Both the position numbers and the translations under genes were made by a program. From Hirsutella rhossiliensis (taxonomy: Eukaryota > Ascomycota > Sordariomycetes > Hypocreales > Ophiocordycipitaceae), in NCBI RefSeq assembly GCF_020360975.1, contig NW_025408669.1, positions 1,984,001 to 2,048,000 of the forward strand: 64,000 nucleotides of DNA, written 5' to 3'. The notes under the pieces were generated by a model. The model had not been told where the DNA came from. It did not search any database and worked only from the letters and a program-made list of their open reading frames with translations. Positions 12,167 to 24,596 of this stretch are shown one piece after another; positions within the stretch are counted from its first letter, which is position 1, and each line of letters begins with the position of its first letter.

Positions 12167-13449
12167 TTGGTCCTGCCGAGCCATCATCGCTGCGAGACGA
12201 CAGGATAGAGTGCAATAGACAACCTCGTCTCATGTTTACGGATGAATCACACGACGCCCTTTCGCGGAACTCTTGGTCGAGCAATCTCCCAGGGGGGCGA
12301 CGACGAGCGCTTGGTCGGGACCATGGCAAGCGTGACTGGCGACCGGTCGACGTTTGGCCTGAATCAAACCTAAAGCAGACGCGTGAAAGCAATCCACACT
12401 GCCGCTGCAGCGAGCCTATCGAAGCCTGTACTTCGTCGCGCAAGCATCGGCCACAGGAGCGTAAGAGGCGGCATGGCCATGTAGTCGCGGCAGACATTAC
12501 GAGCAACGGCCAACCTTTTCAGCCTAAAGGAAGCCTTGGTATATGAACCAAAGCCAAAGGGGCCGAAGGCTTCCATGACAGGGAAGCCCGGCCGCGGAGG
12601 CAGAGGAGCGCACATCCGCCGCAGGTCCCCGAGAGGTAGGTAGAGGTGAGTATCCGTACATGCTGTCAGCATAAACGGTACCTGCCTAGTTAAGGTCCGA
12701 GGAGCAACCTTAATTTGGCTCTGCTTGGTGGCGCCTGCGCGAGACCCTCATTGGGCGCTGGCCTACGCCAAGCTCAAGGCACTTGTGCAGAGCACCTGGC
12801 ACTGTCGTACCGAGACTTGGCACAGGCAGGTCCTCTTTCCACTCTCCCTCTACTCCCTACTAACGGGTCGGTGAAGCCGGTTCGGTAACTCAGCAGGCCA
12901 GTACGTACCTATCTGCACTTTGTACTTGGCGACAAGCAATGTCGGCGGCTCTGCTCCGTCCTCTCGCCTCCACTCTACCAGACGACGCATTTTTCCACGG
13001 CCAGGTCAGGCGCCCACGACCACTTCTTCGTGGTCCGCGTACGCACGAATTCGTACGGGTACGGCACGTCCAAGAGCCTCGGACCCCGTGGGCATTGCTC
13101 GCCAAGGACCATGGAAGACGACGTTGCTTGGCGCCGCGGCTGTTGAGCGGCAGAAACCTGGTGATCGGACCCCAGGCACCTGTCCCCCGAGACTCCTGAA
13201 ATATTCGCCTCTGGCGATTGGCCCAGGCCACCACTCGTTTACGGCAGCCAACCCGGACTACCAAGCTTCGTGGAACTAGCGAACGAGGCAGGTCAGCGAC
13301 GACTCTGGACGTGCCACGGTGCCACCGCATGGGATAGCCGTTGGTGCTTCATCTGAGACTCAAGCTCAAGAGTGGCGCGCTAGCAAGCCCACAAATTTCC
13401 GTGGGAACGTGGTTCTAAGAAGTGGACGTCGTCTCTTATATCAAAAAGG

Positions 13450-13473
13450 GGTGTGTGCGTGTGTGTGTGTGTG
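13450..13473. repeat. GT-rich microsatellite
   Basis: An imperfect GT dinucleotide run (gtgtgtgcgtgtgtgtgtgt) in the gene-free region. Confidence 0.9.
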
Positions 13474-16400
13474 GGAACGAGCCACATCCCGGCGCCATCT
13501 CGACATCAGCTGGCCTGCTTCTCCCTACTGCATGTACTGTACAGTACATACAGTACCTGAACGAAGGCTGCGCGGTCTGTCCCTTCAACATCCCCGCACC
13601 TGTGCCCTTGCTAATCAAACGCTGGTGTTGCTGAGGGCCTTTTGGCGATGACGTTCACAGGATCCTCGCTTACATCACACCACACTGTACGTACGCAAAT
13701 GCCCGCTTCCAACACCACGAGTTCCATCGTCTTCTGCCGGAGCATCACAATACCAGATCCGGGCATGCGCCGAGGGTCCCAGAGACAAAGACGATTCGAC
13801 AGACGTCGAGTTTCGTCATGGCGCCGCAAGCCATGACAACGCAATCGCCTTCAGAACTTACGAAGCGGCATCCACAACCGCTCCGCTCCGCTGCCGTCCA
13901 GTCTCGATGCTCCTTACATGCAGAACGGCGTAGACCCATGCAGTCGGAATGCACCCGCCTTTCCTCGCCAGCCTACCCCCAGCGGCCGGGGCGTTGTCGA
14001 AACATGGTGGCGTCGTCGGGCGCATCGAGGGAGGAATGGCTTGCGACCTGTCCTGCAAAACATCCATATGCGTACCCAAGTACACGTTGGATAGAACGCT
14101 GGACGGAGGCGCAGTTGGTAAAAGTCCCATCTATCCGCACACACAAACCTCCGACCAGGTAGGTCCATACGGCGCACTGCAAAACGCCGTCTCGCTCCAC
14201 TAAAACCAAACTTCAGTCGCTGAAGCATGCAACACACAATGTGTTCGCAGTGCGCACTCAAGGGCTTGCTCGGTAGCGTCCTGTTTTATTGAAAAGCTGC
14301 ATTCTCTGGGTTGAAAAGGGGGGGGTAATCACGGACCGACATCACACTACTGCACGATACACGACGCCGGACCGCGGGGCTCGGGGGCCTCACACGATCT
14401 AGCGAGAAACCTACAAGTCTTGTGGCCGCCCGAGGAAGGCCAGTACTTCTCCGGGAGCATTCCATGCTTCTTCTTTCCCCCGAGGCGCCTGCCTAGTCCT
14501 CATGCGACTTATTCGGTCGACCCTGGGCGGCGATGAAACTGCCTCGTTTATCCATGTCAGCGGTCCCTTGCACGGTCAGTGACTTTCTCAATTGTAGGAA
14601 GACCGGCCTGCCGTCTTCTTGTCGGTCACTGGACGTCATCGCCAGATTCTCCAACATCGCCAAGGCAAGCAAGTACTGTACGCGGCCCGTCAGGTGCCAT
14701 CACGCATACGTATCAAAGCAGAACCGATTCCATGTGGATAAGCGTCGCCTTGCCGCCGTCTATACGGGGTTGACGAGCACCTGGTCCCTGGCTGCGCTTC
14801 TCCAACTCTTTCATGTTCGCCGGGTCAGCAGCCCTGGGCCCCTGACGACGGCATGGCCCGGCCGAGCTCGGCCCAGCCCCACAGGGTTGCAGTGTCTCAC
14901 ACCATCTATCTCTGCAACGAAGCCGTGGTTCGTTTCCCATGGCCCCATCCCTTCGACGGGCAGCCAGCCCAGTTCTTGACCCGTCAGCCCTCGGCTCAAG
15001 GATGTTTTGCGGTACCACGGGGCCGCCTTCCTTGACGGCTTCAACGATGGCGTCCAACGGGCAGACACAACAAAGCATCCGAGTCTGTAGGTGCGGCCGT
15101 ACGCGCGTTGCTAGTGACAAAAATATGTCGGCTACGGGCTGTACAGTATGCGTCTGTGGATACGGACTGCACATGGCTGGCTAACAAGGCGAGGCAGCTG
15201 GGTCAACAGATGGCCTTGCGAATCGAAGACTCCGCCCAGATGCTTCCATGTGTCCATGTACACAACTCCCAAGGTGACTTGCATGGCAGGCTCAACGTCT
15301 CTGCCGTACCATGACATTTTGGACCGAATCACTTGCATATTGCATCTGGCACCACATATTTCTACGATGCAACAGAAAGGCCGCCGTATCTCTCTGCATG
15401 CATACACTTGAGCATCCAGCCCTTCCTTCTCTCCCGCTCTCCCTTGCCGCATGCCGTTGCAGCGTCGAGGGCGCAAGCGGGAGTGGTCTGGTGCGCAGCC
15501 GCCGGCCGGAAGAAGCAGACACAAGCAGAAGCAGATGGCGCGGCTGCATAGATTACATGGCACAGAGCGAGAGAGCATGCAGTAAGCACAACATCCGCTG
15601 CAGGCCGCGGGACGTAATGGGGGGATACAGTTGTAGACTTTGCATGGATTGTGTGACGAGTAGTCGAGAGGAGCCGTCTGTTGTCTGGAGCGAGTCGCAA
15701 AGGAGCGGCTGCTCGGGCGATGCAAACCGTTGGTCGGAGAACTGCACAGGACAAGCCGTGTCTATGCCGGGATTGATACTCGTACTTGAGTAATTCGTCG
15801 TCGGCTGGCTCTCGCTACCTCGGCTGGCTCCCGACAATGGATGGTGCTCTACGTGGCTTGCATTGCAGCCGGCCGATGACACAGCCTTTGAGTACATACT
15901 GTACTTGCGTCTCCTCTTCCCACCTTGACTTGCCTGCCCAGCATAGGCATAGCATGAGACGAGGTTGATGGCCGTGGATGGTGACACAGCCGTCGGCATA
16001 TTTATCCATTGTTGTACGGAGTAGCGTGCATCCACACGCTTTCCTATCTTTTATGCCCCTCTTGTCCCGGAGACGGGACGGGGAGAGGGGGCGCGATGTG
16101 TCCATGACCATTCACCTGGAGCAATAAGTTGCTTGTCGGCCAAAGGATTGACGCCTGATGGGCCCTGTGTGCCATGCTTGTGTTGACTCCCCCTCCTTCC
16201 AGGGCGACATGCACCTTCGTCCAAGTTGCACGCCTCGCCCCCCCCCCCTTCGGCTTCCGCGTAGCTTCTCCTATTGGTCGCTTGCAGGGGACTTGTCAGA
16301 TGAGAAGAAGGGCCATGCGTTTCAACCGGCCAGTTTGGACAGCCTGGAAATGAGGCGCCAATGAGCAGCTCAGATTGTGCGCTTCCGAGCCGAGGTGGTG

Positions 16401-17835
16401 TTTGGTTGTGGAGACTGGAGCCGACTGACAAGTGCAGTACAGCCGGTGAGCGGACTCGCATGTCCGGCGAGAAGCCAGGGATGGAAGCTCCATGGCCGCG
16501 TGGCTGCACCAGGACTTTAAAGCCGTCGGTCATGGGGCTTGCGCTGAGGGGGAAGAGGTTGCCTAGAGAGAGGAGACTCAGGAGAGCGGCTCTGGGAGAG
16601 GAGAGAGGCCCAGTCAGGAACGGATAGGCCAAAAGGCGCCAGGTGCTTCCTCATCAATCAATGAACCATGCATCCAGAATACGTCATCTGGGATCTGGAT
16701 GCCCTGAGGAGTAATTACAGAAAGGAGAAGAAAGGTGCCGGGCCGCGAGGGGGGGGAGGGGGGAGTGAGGGAGCAAAGGCGGTACTCTGCGATGGCAGCA
16801 GCGGAAGCCACACATGGTCCTGTCTGTCCATTGCCCCTTTGCCTATTTTGTATGGCATCTTGCTTCCAATCTGGCTTCCCGTGATCCTTATGTTGCAACG
16901 ATGAATTGATTGCTTTCGTAGATGGGCGCCTGAGGAGTAGGAGATTAGATAGCCGAGGTTGGTGAGTCTATACATAATACAACGACACGTTGTTCACTGG
17001 TTCAGCAACGGAAGTCAGTCAAAGGGGGCAAGCGCTTGCCTGGGGAAATAGACTTTTGCGGTCCCTGGCCTCTTGCTCCTGCACTTGCCATGCGCCTGCC
17101 CGAAGTAAGGCAGGTAGGCGAGCGATATTGCAGCAGAAAAAAGAAAGGCCTTTGAGCAGAGTCTCGGGTCTCTGCATCAGCCTCTCCGGTGCGCTGGGCG
17201 AGCAACCGAAAAAAAAGGGGGCCGGCGAGCCCTTTCGCAAGCCAGTCGCCCAGTCGCCCAGTCGCCCACTGCTTTGATAGTCGTGGTGCCGGTCTTCCTG
17301 CTGGTCTTGCCCAGGGTGACGGGACGAAAGCCCTCTGCCACGTCGCCCTTGGATTTGCGACCGTCTTCCGTTCAGGCTTCCGGCATCGAGACAATGTCTG
17401 CAAACCACTGTCGGAGCAGACCCCAGTCGTCCTCGGCAGTCCCTTCCCCCTCTGGCTCGACGGACGGCCCAGCCCGGGTGGGAGGCGGACGAACTGGGAC
17501 GCATGTACATGCCCTTGACGCCGACCTGCCCACTCACGGACGACGCTCAGAAGATACAGGCCATTGTGCCGCGACGCTCAAGAGGGTGGTCCGGCCGTTT
17601 GGTGAATCTAGAAGCCTTCAAACAGCTCTCGGCCGCCCTCCTTCTGGCCTCAGGTACCACTAATCCCTCCCCCCCCCCTCCCAACACTCTCCAGTCTCCC
17701 GTCCATGTCGGCGGCTTGCTTGCAGGGGTGGCGTCGTTGCTGCTGCCGGGCCCTGACGCGAATCTCTCTGCTACCCGCTCCTGATACAGCTACAGCCCGC
17801 CGGTTACAGGCCCCAGCTTTAGCCGCCGTCGCTCT

Positions 17836-17884
17836 CCTCCCTCCTCCTCCTCCTCCTCCTCCTCCTCCGCCGCCGCCGCCTCCT
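17836..17884. repeat. CTC then CCG trinucleotide repeat
   Basis: About ten CTC units run directly into CCG units, a pyrimidine-rich strand about 0.9 kb upstream of the homeobox start. It would be translated as polyproline in one frame, but no surrounding gene supports coding. Confidence 0.9.
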
Positions 17885-18773
17885 TTCCATCCTGCCTACC
17901 TGGGCTAAAGGCAGTGCTGCTTGTACAGTATAGGTACAAGGCAGATTCGGCTCACAAGGTATCGGATTCCGTGCCCAGATTTTGGGCTCGGGAATCTGTA
18001 TCTCGAAACCTATTCGACGTCTCTTGCACGGGCTTCCCGGCTTTCAACGCGCCTACATGTGCCTGATCGCTGTCCTTCTACAGCTCGCCCCCAAGAAGAA
18101 TCAACAACGACATCATTTCTGAGAGACGGTCTGCCTGCCTCGCTACGTCGTTTTCCATCCTACCCAAGGGGATGCTGAAGTTTGTGCAATTAACTTGCCT
18201 TCTCTCACCCCATGCCACTGCCGTATGCTGAGGTCCTCGTCGAGCTGCCAGAGCCTGTATAGATAGTCTGCATACGAGGCAGGCTGTGTGTCAAGTATCT
18301 CTCTTCTACTTCCATTTCCCCTTCATCTCCATCCATATTGCCCCGGGAGCTCGTCTATCGGACCTCGAGCACACAGCAACCAAACCCATCCACGCACACA
18401 AGTCTCGAAGCAAAGTCGACCCCATGCTGTATCCAAGCATCGGCTAGCAGCCCTTGGGATTCCTCAAGAGGTACGCGGAGACAGACCTTGCCATTCGGAC
18501 TTGCAACCACGCCTTTGATTCTTGTGCCCAGAACACAAAGGGAACCACAGAAATAGGGAGACAAGACCGCGACTCCGACTCTGACGCAAGCCGGCTTCTA
18601 CTAGCCGTCCAGCCACGTATCGGCGTCGACTAGAAGGGGTAACTGCCTCCCCCCCTTCAACGCCTTTACCCCGGGAGAAGCATCTGCGCCCAGAAAATTC
18701 CTTGCGCTGGCTTTTGCTGCCCGCCAAGCACAACACGTCGACGCCGGTTACTTGTCGGAACAGGCCATCCCCA

Positions 18774-20853
18774 ATGCTCATCACCCGAATCTGTTCCCCC
18801 GAGTATAGCCCTTGGCAGCTTCACAAGTACAACCCATCGCCTCATCGGCCAGACGCTCCACGTATGTCAGACAGATACGACCTTCCGATTCCGCTTCAGC
18901 CAGACTGGCAGGGTCAGTATCCATGCCTCCCCCAGCACGAGAGTGACAGCAGCTTGCCCAAGCCGTATGTGGACACTAGACAGGACTCCGACGAGCCTCG
19001 GCCGTCGCAATCGATGGCCGACGTCCAGATGCCCCGGGGCGTCCGCGTCAAGAAAGAGCAAACATCTCCAGTACGACTGCGATGCTCTGGCAATGCTCTC
19101 GGCCCAGGTAACGCGAGGCGCCTGCCCCCAGGAAAAGAGCAGTCGACAAGTTCTGACAAGGTGGATGGTCTTGGTCGTGCCGATGCATACAGCGGGCCCG
19201 GCTGTTTTTCCAGGACGTCTGGACCGAATCACTTGCACACGGTGTTATCAATCAACACCGAGGGCGCTTCAGAGCAGAGCAAAGGTCGGCATGAAGAGGA
19301 CGGAACAGACGCCGCGGGTGAAGAGGGTGAGATTGAGGGAGACGACGACGACGAGGCGCCCGCAGGAGAGGGAGACGCTGCTTCTCGGCCGCAAACCATG
19401 GAGGAACGGCTGGCGGCTCGTCGCAAGATGAAAAGATTCAGGTATTCCGCCGCCGCCGACGCGAGCATGGCAAGACGCCGTCGCTGACGACTGGCTCTCT
19501 CAGGCTCACGCACCAACAAACGAGGTTCTTGATGAGCGAGTTTGCGAAGCAACCCCATCCCGATGCCGCCCACAGGGAGCGGCTATCGCGGGAGATTCCG
19601 GGGCTGAGTCCTCGACAGGTCCAAGTTTGGTTCCAGAATCGGTATGTGCTCTGGCTCAAGGTGGTACGACTTGGATGACGTACTAATTCGGTACAGGCGA
19701 GCCAAGATTAAGAGGCTGACCGCCGACGACCGTGATCGCGTGGTCCGGATGAGGGCTGTGCCGGATGGCTTCGACAATGTGCAGGCACTGCACTCGCCGT
19801 ACGGGGCTGTCCATGGCCTCGCGATTTCAGCGTCGCCCGGGGATGCCGTGAGCGCGCCCTACGGGGGCCAGATGCTGAGGCCCTTGATGGTAGATGTTCG
19901 ACGCCAAGAAGAAGCTTACGTGACTTCCAGCGCCCTCACGCCGTCGTTTGGGGGCATCGAGCTGGGGCAGTCTGGGGGCATGAGCGGTTCAGATATCATG
20001 TCTCCTCTCTCATCCGTCTCGAGCAACAAGTTTGGCGCCGAGAGCCATTTGTCTACGTCGAGAACGCCCAGCGCAAGCGTGTGTCATCAAGGCAGCCTGG
20101 AAGGTGTCGGGCAAATCGGGAAACCAGGACTGCGTCAAGGGCAGCCCCCGCACATGAGGGAGTCGGTTGGCAGGTCCACTCCTGATTCTCTGCAGTCGCC
20201 ACTGCGTGGGAGCATGTCGTGGAAATCAGACTCGTTTGATTATTCCCACTATCAGGAGGCCGGCGCCGCCTCCTCAGCCACGGACCGGCATCCGTCGGCA
20301 TATCAGGCCGGTCATATGGGGCCAGCTCCGGGCAGTGGCATGGGAGGTTTCGAACCTCCCTATCCTGGTGAGCCGGCCCGGGTCCGACACGAGCGGCGGC
20401 ACGGCGGAAACGGTCTGATGGGGGCCAAGGGCTAACTAGCCCATGACTACAGGCAGTTACTCGAGCCTACCGGCGTCCCAAGTCCGTCCACGCGCACGGG
20501 CTTCCTCGGCTTCGTTTCCGTTGAGCATCGACTTGCGGATCAGGGACACATTCCGACCCTCTGGTGCCGGCGGCACAAACCCATCTCCATATTCCTGCGG
20601 ATTGGCGGCTGCGCCATCTACCAAGCCAGACGACGCCTCGATGTATTCGGCGCTGCATTCTCCGACACCGCTGTCTGCGTCTACAAGTCTCCCACCTTCG
20701 CGAGCGTTCAACGGTCGAGCGAGCGCGCATGAAGGCCAAAGTACGCAGCTGGGCTCCCCGATGGCGGCTCCGCATGATTTTGGCAGAGCATTCCACGTCA
20801 CCTTGGGGAGCCAGCAGTCACATGGTGCGATGAAGGATTATTTTGGAAGTTGA
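18774..20853 (+). CDS. HTF1: Homeobox transcription factor, HTF1/MoHOX2-like
   Basis: Four exons, 18774-19441, 19504-19641, 19697-20367 and 20453-20853 (625 residues). Introns have GTATTC, GTATGT and GTGAGC donors with GCTGACG, TACTAAT and GGCTAACT branch sites, and all phases agree. The homeodomain spans the first two introns: RLTHQQTRFLMSEFAKQ, then helix 3 VQVWFQNRRAKIKR. It is followed by RMRAVPDGFDNVQALHSPYG, which I associate with the conidiation homeobox factors Htf1 (Fusarium) and MoHox2 (Magnaporthe), needed for phialide or conidium formation. The N-terminal region has an acidic stretch before the DNA-binding domain; the C-terminal half is Ser/Pro/Gly-rich and probably disordered. 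The start is uncertain: ATG 18774 or the in-frame ATG 18864 are both possible, and an upstream non-coding exon cannot be excluded. Confidence 0.85.
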
Positions 20854-21911
20854 CTCATATGATGGGGTTCAGTTGATGGTTTTAGTGAACCCAGTGAATG
20901 CTGTACGTTGTCATGGCAATTCATCGTGGGCTCCCGTTGGTTTCCTCTCCGTTTTTCCCCCTAACCGTACTTTTCCCCAAGCATCATGGTCTGGATGGAC
21001 CGTGGCGATGATTTATGTAAGTCCCTGGACCGTTGCTGTGCTTCGGCTGGTACAGGATGAGCTTTTTGAACGGCGAACCGGTATCTCGACTGGGTGTTCA
21101 CTATGTTCCGACGCTGCTCTTGGCCACCTGCCCTCTGCCCAGTCAAGGCCCACTCAGAAAGCGGACTTTCCTTTCGGATCCTGCAACTCGTTACGTGGGG
21201 TTTCAACCGGAGTTGGGAAATCTTGTTATTGTCGGCTGGGAGGAGGGGGGCACAGGCACAGCGTCCTCAACTGGGTCGGGAGTGGGGGATGATGGATGGA
21301 GGGAATTGCAAAGCTATCAGGCTTGGGAAGAGCGGCGAGTGCAGTCAGCAACGGAGTCAACAACGGCAAATAATCATGGAGCTCGGCGAGGAGATGCATC
21401 CTGGCACCCCTCCGCTACTTTGTGATTTGGACGGGATCGTATATGCATGAGATGTTCGAAGGACTGTAGGTAGTTGGTTCTACCTACAGATTTCCCCAAG
21501 TGTTCGCGTCTTCTAGAGCTGTGATAAAACTGCGCTGTCCGAGAACAAGGGGAATGGAAGCCGGGGGACTCGACGAGGTATAAAAAACAAGCCACACACT
21601 CACACATATACACCACACTTGCAGGTTGGTCGTATTTGCTTCGTTCACTCCGTGGTTTGTACACGAGGTGGCAGAAGGATGCATTGCGTAACCCTGCAAC
21701 CCCAAGGACTGGTGTTGCTCTCCGGGGCGGCGGCCAGGGTCGCCAGAGCCCGCCATGCCCAAAATTCCGAGACATGCAGAACAATGACAGTCAATGCAAG
21801 GCGATGTATAAGTAATTACACGAAGTATTCATACGGTCGTGAATAAAAGGTGCTCGGGCCATGGGCAGGGCTTTCCAAGGTGGAGGGCACATGCGGGCAA
21901 GAGGCGCCTGA

Positions 21912-21934
21912 TGTGTGTGTGTGTGTGTGTGTGT
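21912..21934. repeat. GT microsatellite
   Basis: Eleven uninterrupted TG units followed by GTATGTGT. Confidence 0.95.
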
Positions 21935-22348
21935 ATGTGTCTCGTGTGGTTTGGCTGATGGTGCACACGCTTGCACCCGCTGGGCTCGGTTGGCAGGATA
22001 CTCCTTTTCCGTTCCTTGAGCGCAGCCTTTGTCGGAAAGTGGCGGTTGCGAACATATCGGGACGGTTGTGACTGTTGTCTCGGCCTTCTGTGAGGGTGGA
22101 AAAGGGTCAACTACACATGGAATTAAGGGACGGTCTTGCACGCACGACATATGGAAACGGCAAGTCGCGTTTGTTGGTCAGAGAAATTCTATTCGTATTC
22201 ATCGATAGAGTACATACAGCACTGGCGAGCTGTAGCGAGGCAACTGAGTGCGTTGGCCAGTCATGACGACCGCCATTTACAAGTGATGCTGCTGTCAAGT
22301 AGATGTATGCGCACTGTGCCAGTGACCTGCTTTGACTGCGCGAGTAAC

Positions 22349-22770
22349 ACAGGTAGAACAGAGTTGGACAGGCTTTACGCTCCCCGGGTCTGGGCGCGGT
22401 AAGGCGTCGTCTTGCCTGTGACTCAGCGTAAGTTCACAAGCTCAGCTATGTCGGATACAGGCAGAACAAAGTTGGACAGCCCCTAGGCTCCCAAACCTGG
22501 CTGCGGCAAGGCGTCGCGCGGTCGTGTCAGATACAGGCAAAAAGTTGGATAGCCTCTGGGTTCCCCGGCGTGGTTGCGGTAAGGCGTCGACTCGCATGTG
22601 ACTCAGCGTAGGTCTCGAACAAGCTCGAGCACCTTTGATCAGTTGTGTCTGATACAGACAGAAAGTTGGAATAGAATGCAGAATGGCTCGTGGTGCGGTA
22701 AGACGACGCGGCGATTTACCTGTGAATCAATCAGCGTAAGTTCCCAGCAAGCTCGAGCACCTTGAGCAGC
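22349..22770. repeat. Diverged tandem repeat, four copies of about 75-120 bp
   Basis: Copies start at about 22349, 22457, 22533 and 22654, each opening with ACAG-RYAGAA-AGTTGGA and containing TGCGGTAAGRCG and, in copies 1, 3 and 4, TGTGAMTCAGCGTA. Copies 3 and 4 also share AAGCTCGAGCACCTT near their ends. Copy 2 lacks the second half, so spacing is 108, 76 and 121 bases. Function unknown. Confidence 0.8.
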
Positions 22771-23605
22771 AGTGTGTCCGTGAAGCGTTCAGAGGATGCC
22801 TGTTTCCTCCCGCAACCAAGTGGTTGGCAGCGCGTAGCAAAAATGGCCACGGCCATCGACGCATCCAGGGTTAGTAGGGTTACCAGAGATTTAGGTTGTC
22901 ATCATGCATGTAAGAGGACATGAGACGAAGTCTTCCATCTTGCCATGACGTACCTTGAAGAGTCTGCCCGACCAAGACAGCAGCTTCGTGCAAGCAAATG
23001 ACGAGCGACTGCGCGGGATCCATGGGTAAGTCACGCGCTGTTGTTGTTGGACAGATACACGCGAGTATGGAGGGACAGAAAAAAATGTCACTTGCGTCAG
23101 GTCATCACCGCATCATGGTAGCCGCGCGAGGGGCCCTCGTGATGATGGTTTTAGGCAAGGTTGGTGAAGGGTTGTTCTCGACCGCACGCCCTAGGCCGCC
23201 AGCAGCATCGAATGTTAGCTGGCGATTGATTTTTTGGGGGTCGTGATGGTCTTGTTGTTTTGATATGAAACGAGGAGGAAAAAAAAACCAGCGGGAGAAA
23301 ATTGCTCGCAGGCAGGATGGCTAGCCGGGTGGTGAGACTGGGTCAGGTGACTCTGGTACGGCTTCTGCAGCCCCGCCCTGCCCTTGGATGGTTGCATGTA
23401 ACTAGGTACCCTCTACTCTGCGCGCACGGAGTACAAAGAGGTACGAATGGCAATTGCTCCCTTGGGCCACCATCTAAGAGAGTCAGACTGTGAGTTTGCG
23501 CTGTGGCGCGGTTATGCTCTCGTTGCCTGTTGCGAAAAGTCTGATGCGATGACTCGACTTGTTGCCTGAGGCAGAAACCACCGGTTTCTGCAGCGGGAGA
23601 ACAAC

Positions 23606-23837
23606 TATATATAACCCTTCACCCCGGCCAAGGGAAGGCCAGAAGGAGCTTCATACCGTGCCATCTATACAGTGCTGCTTCACACACACACACACACACA
23701 CAGTACACACACAGTCCATACACACAGTATACACACATACAGTACCTACACACTCTCACACGGTACATACATACAAGCCACTCACGGTCCTCCGTCAACA
23801 AAGGTCGATCCCGAGGCTTCATCAATCATCCACCACC
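23606..23837 (+). promoter_or_regulatory. Core promoter and CA-rich leader of MED19
   Basis: A TATATATAA motif at 23606-23614 lies about 225 bases before the start codon. A CA repeat (23681-23702) and a CACA/TACA-rich stretch to about 23770 follow, then CACCACC directly before the ATG. The CA tract is likely in the 5' UTR (inference). Confidence 0.5.
23681..23735. repeat. CA microsatellite
   Basis: Ten perfect CA units, then imperfect CACA/GTACACAC units, within the probable leader of MED19. Confidence 0.95.
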
Positions 23838-24596
23838 ATGACTTTCCATCCCCAAACGCCTCAGAGCCCCTGGCGCTTCTCGCCTGCCACCTCGTCGTCA
23901 GAACCCATGGCGACCCTCATCTCGGGCAACCAGGCCACGGCCACCACTCTCCCCACTCCGGCACACAGCGTCAACGGCGCCAACTCGCAGCCCGATGTCG
24001 TCATGGTTGACTACTCGCCGCACAAGAGGAAGCGCCCGTTCGATGACGTCGGCGGTGACCGCGACCACAAGAAGATGCTTCTCGAGGACCGCAAGCTGGG
24101 CATTGAAAACCTGCACCTCGATGTGGGCAAGAAATATCTGCTGTGCCAAACACCTACAACTCCTTCGGCCGCCCTCGCCGCGCGCACCTCAGAGGACCTC
24201 TTTGAAATGTTTGGCCTCGCCGACCTCGCCGCTGAAGTGGCACGCGAGAAGCCCAACGGAGAGAAGAATGCGCTGCGCAAGACATACAAGGGCCACATCA
24301 AACGCCTCGGCGTTGCCGGACACTTTGACGTCCAGAAGAAGAAGGAAGACGCCCCGTCCGACTTCATGGCCATGATCCAGGTACCAGACCTGGAGTGGAG
24401 CGTGCATCAAGTCAAGGGTCGCGAAATCAGCAACGGCCTCTCCGAGACTACATTGTCGACCCTGGGCCGGGCCTTGACCATGTCTAAGGGCCCCATTCCC
24501 AAGGCCATATGGGACTCGTCTGTACTTGGCGACCTGGCTCCGGCAAACTCAGACACAGCAAATCAAGAGCACAGGATGGTTATTACATGTTATTAG
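23838..24596 (+). CDS. ROX3: Mediator subunit Med19/Rox3, C terminus apparently short
   Basis: A single exon of 252 residues; ATG 23838 has a perfect CACCACC context. It carries the Rox3 core: LGIENLHLDVGKKYLLC, LFEMFGLADLAAEVAREKP and LRKTYKGHIKRLGVAGHFDV, then LTMSKGPIPKAIWDSSVLGDLAP. Family knowledge: Med19 sits in the Mediator head/middle and links transcription factors to RNA polymerase II in the nucleus. As I remember fungal Rox3 proteins, about 80-100 further residues with a basic KKRTYGD-type segment follow the LGDLAP region; here the frame ends 18 residues later at 24596, and the next 196 bases before the neighbouring gene hold no candidate exon. So it is a real shortening, a rearrangement, or a sequence error. 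Confidence 0.9.
   Translation: MTFHPQTPQSPWRFSPATSSSEPMATLISGNQATATTLPTPAHSVNGANSQPDVVMVDYSPHKRKRPFDDVGGDRDHKKMLLEDRKLGIENLHLDVGKKYLLCQTPTTPSAALAARTSEDLFEMFGLADLAAEVAREKPNGEKNALRKTYKGHIKRLGVAGHFDVQKKKEDAPSDFMAMIQVPDLEWSVHQVKGREISNGLSETTLSTLGRALTMSKGPIPKAIWDSSVLGDLAPANSDTANQEHRMVITCY

Larger units (their letters stand above)
12167..18773. other. 6.6-kb gene-free region upstream of the homeobox gene
   Basis: The longest stretch of the window without a recognisable gene. Open frames up to about 200 codons occur on both strands, but they overlap each other, lack introns with coherent phase, and show no domain I recognise. Contents seen: a GT repeat at 13450-13473, a palindromic TGTACTGTACAGTACA block near 13531, a CTC/CCG repeat at 17836-17884, and pyrimidine-rich tracts from 17640 to 18700 that look like a long fungal 5' UTR/promoter. 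It probably serves as extended promoter or leader for the developmental regulator on its right, or carries a non-coding transcript. Confidence 0.5.
20854..23837. other. 3-kb intergenic region with tandem repeat and microsatellites
   Basis: Between HTF1 and MED19. It begins with the HTF1 3' UTR, contains a TATAAAAAA run near 21580 without an obvious gene behind it, a GT microsatellite at 21912, a diverged tandem repeat at 22349-22770, and at the right end a TATATATAA at about 23606 followed by a CA-rich leader of MED19. No coding gene recognised. Confidence 0.5.

Noticed and set aside
14533..14979. 148-codon open frame in the 6.6-kb gene-free region
   Set aside because: No domain, unlikely composition, and overlapping frames of similar length on both strands.
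12167..18773. tRNA genes in the long intergenic regions
   Set aside because: I looked for paired A and B boxes with cloverleaf-compatible arms by eye and found none. A tRNAscan run would be decisive.
21575..21590. GTATAAAAAAC, a TATA-like box after HTF1
   Set aside because: The following 400 bases hold no convincing reading frame or RNA gene.
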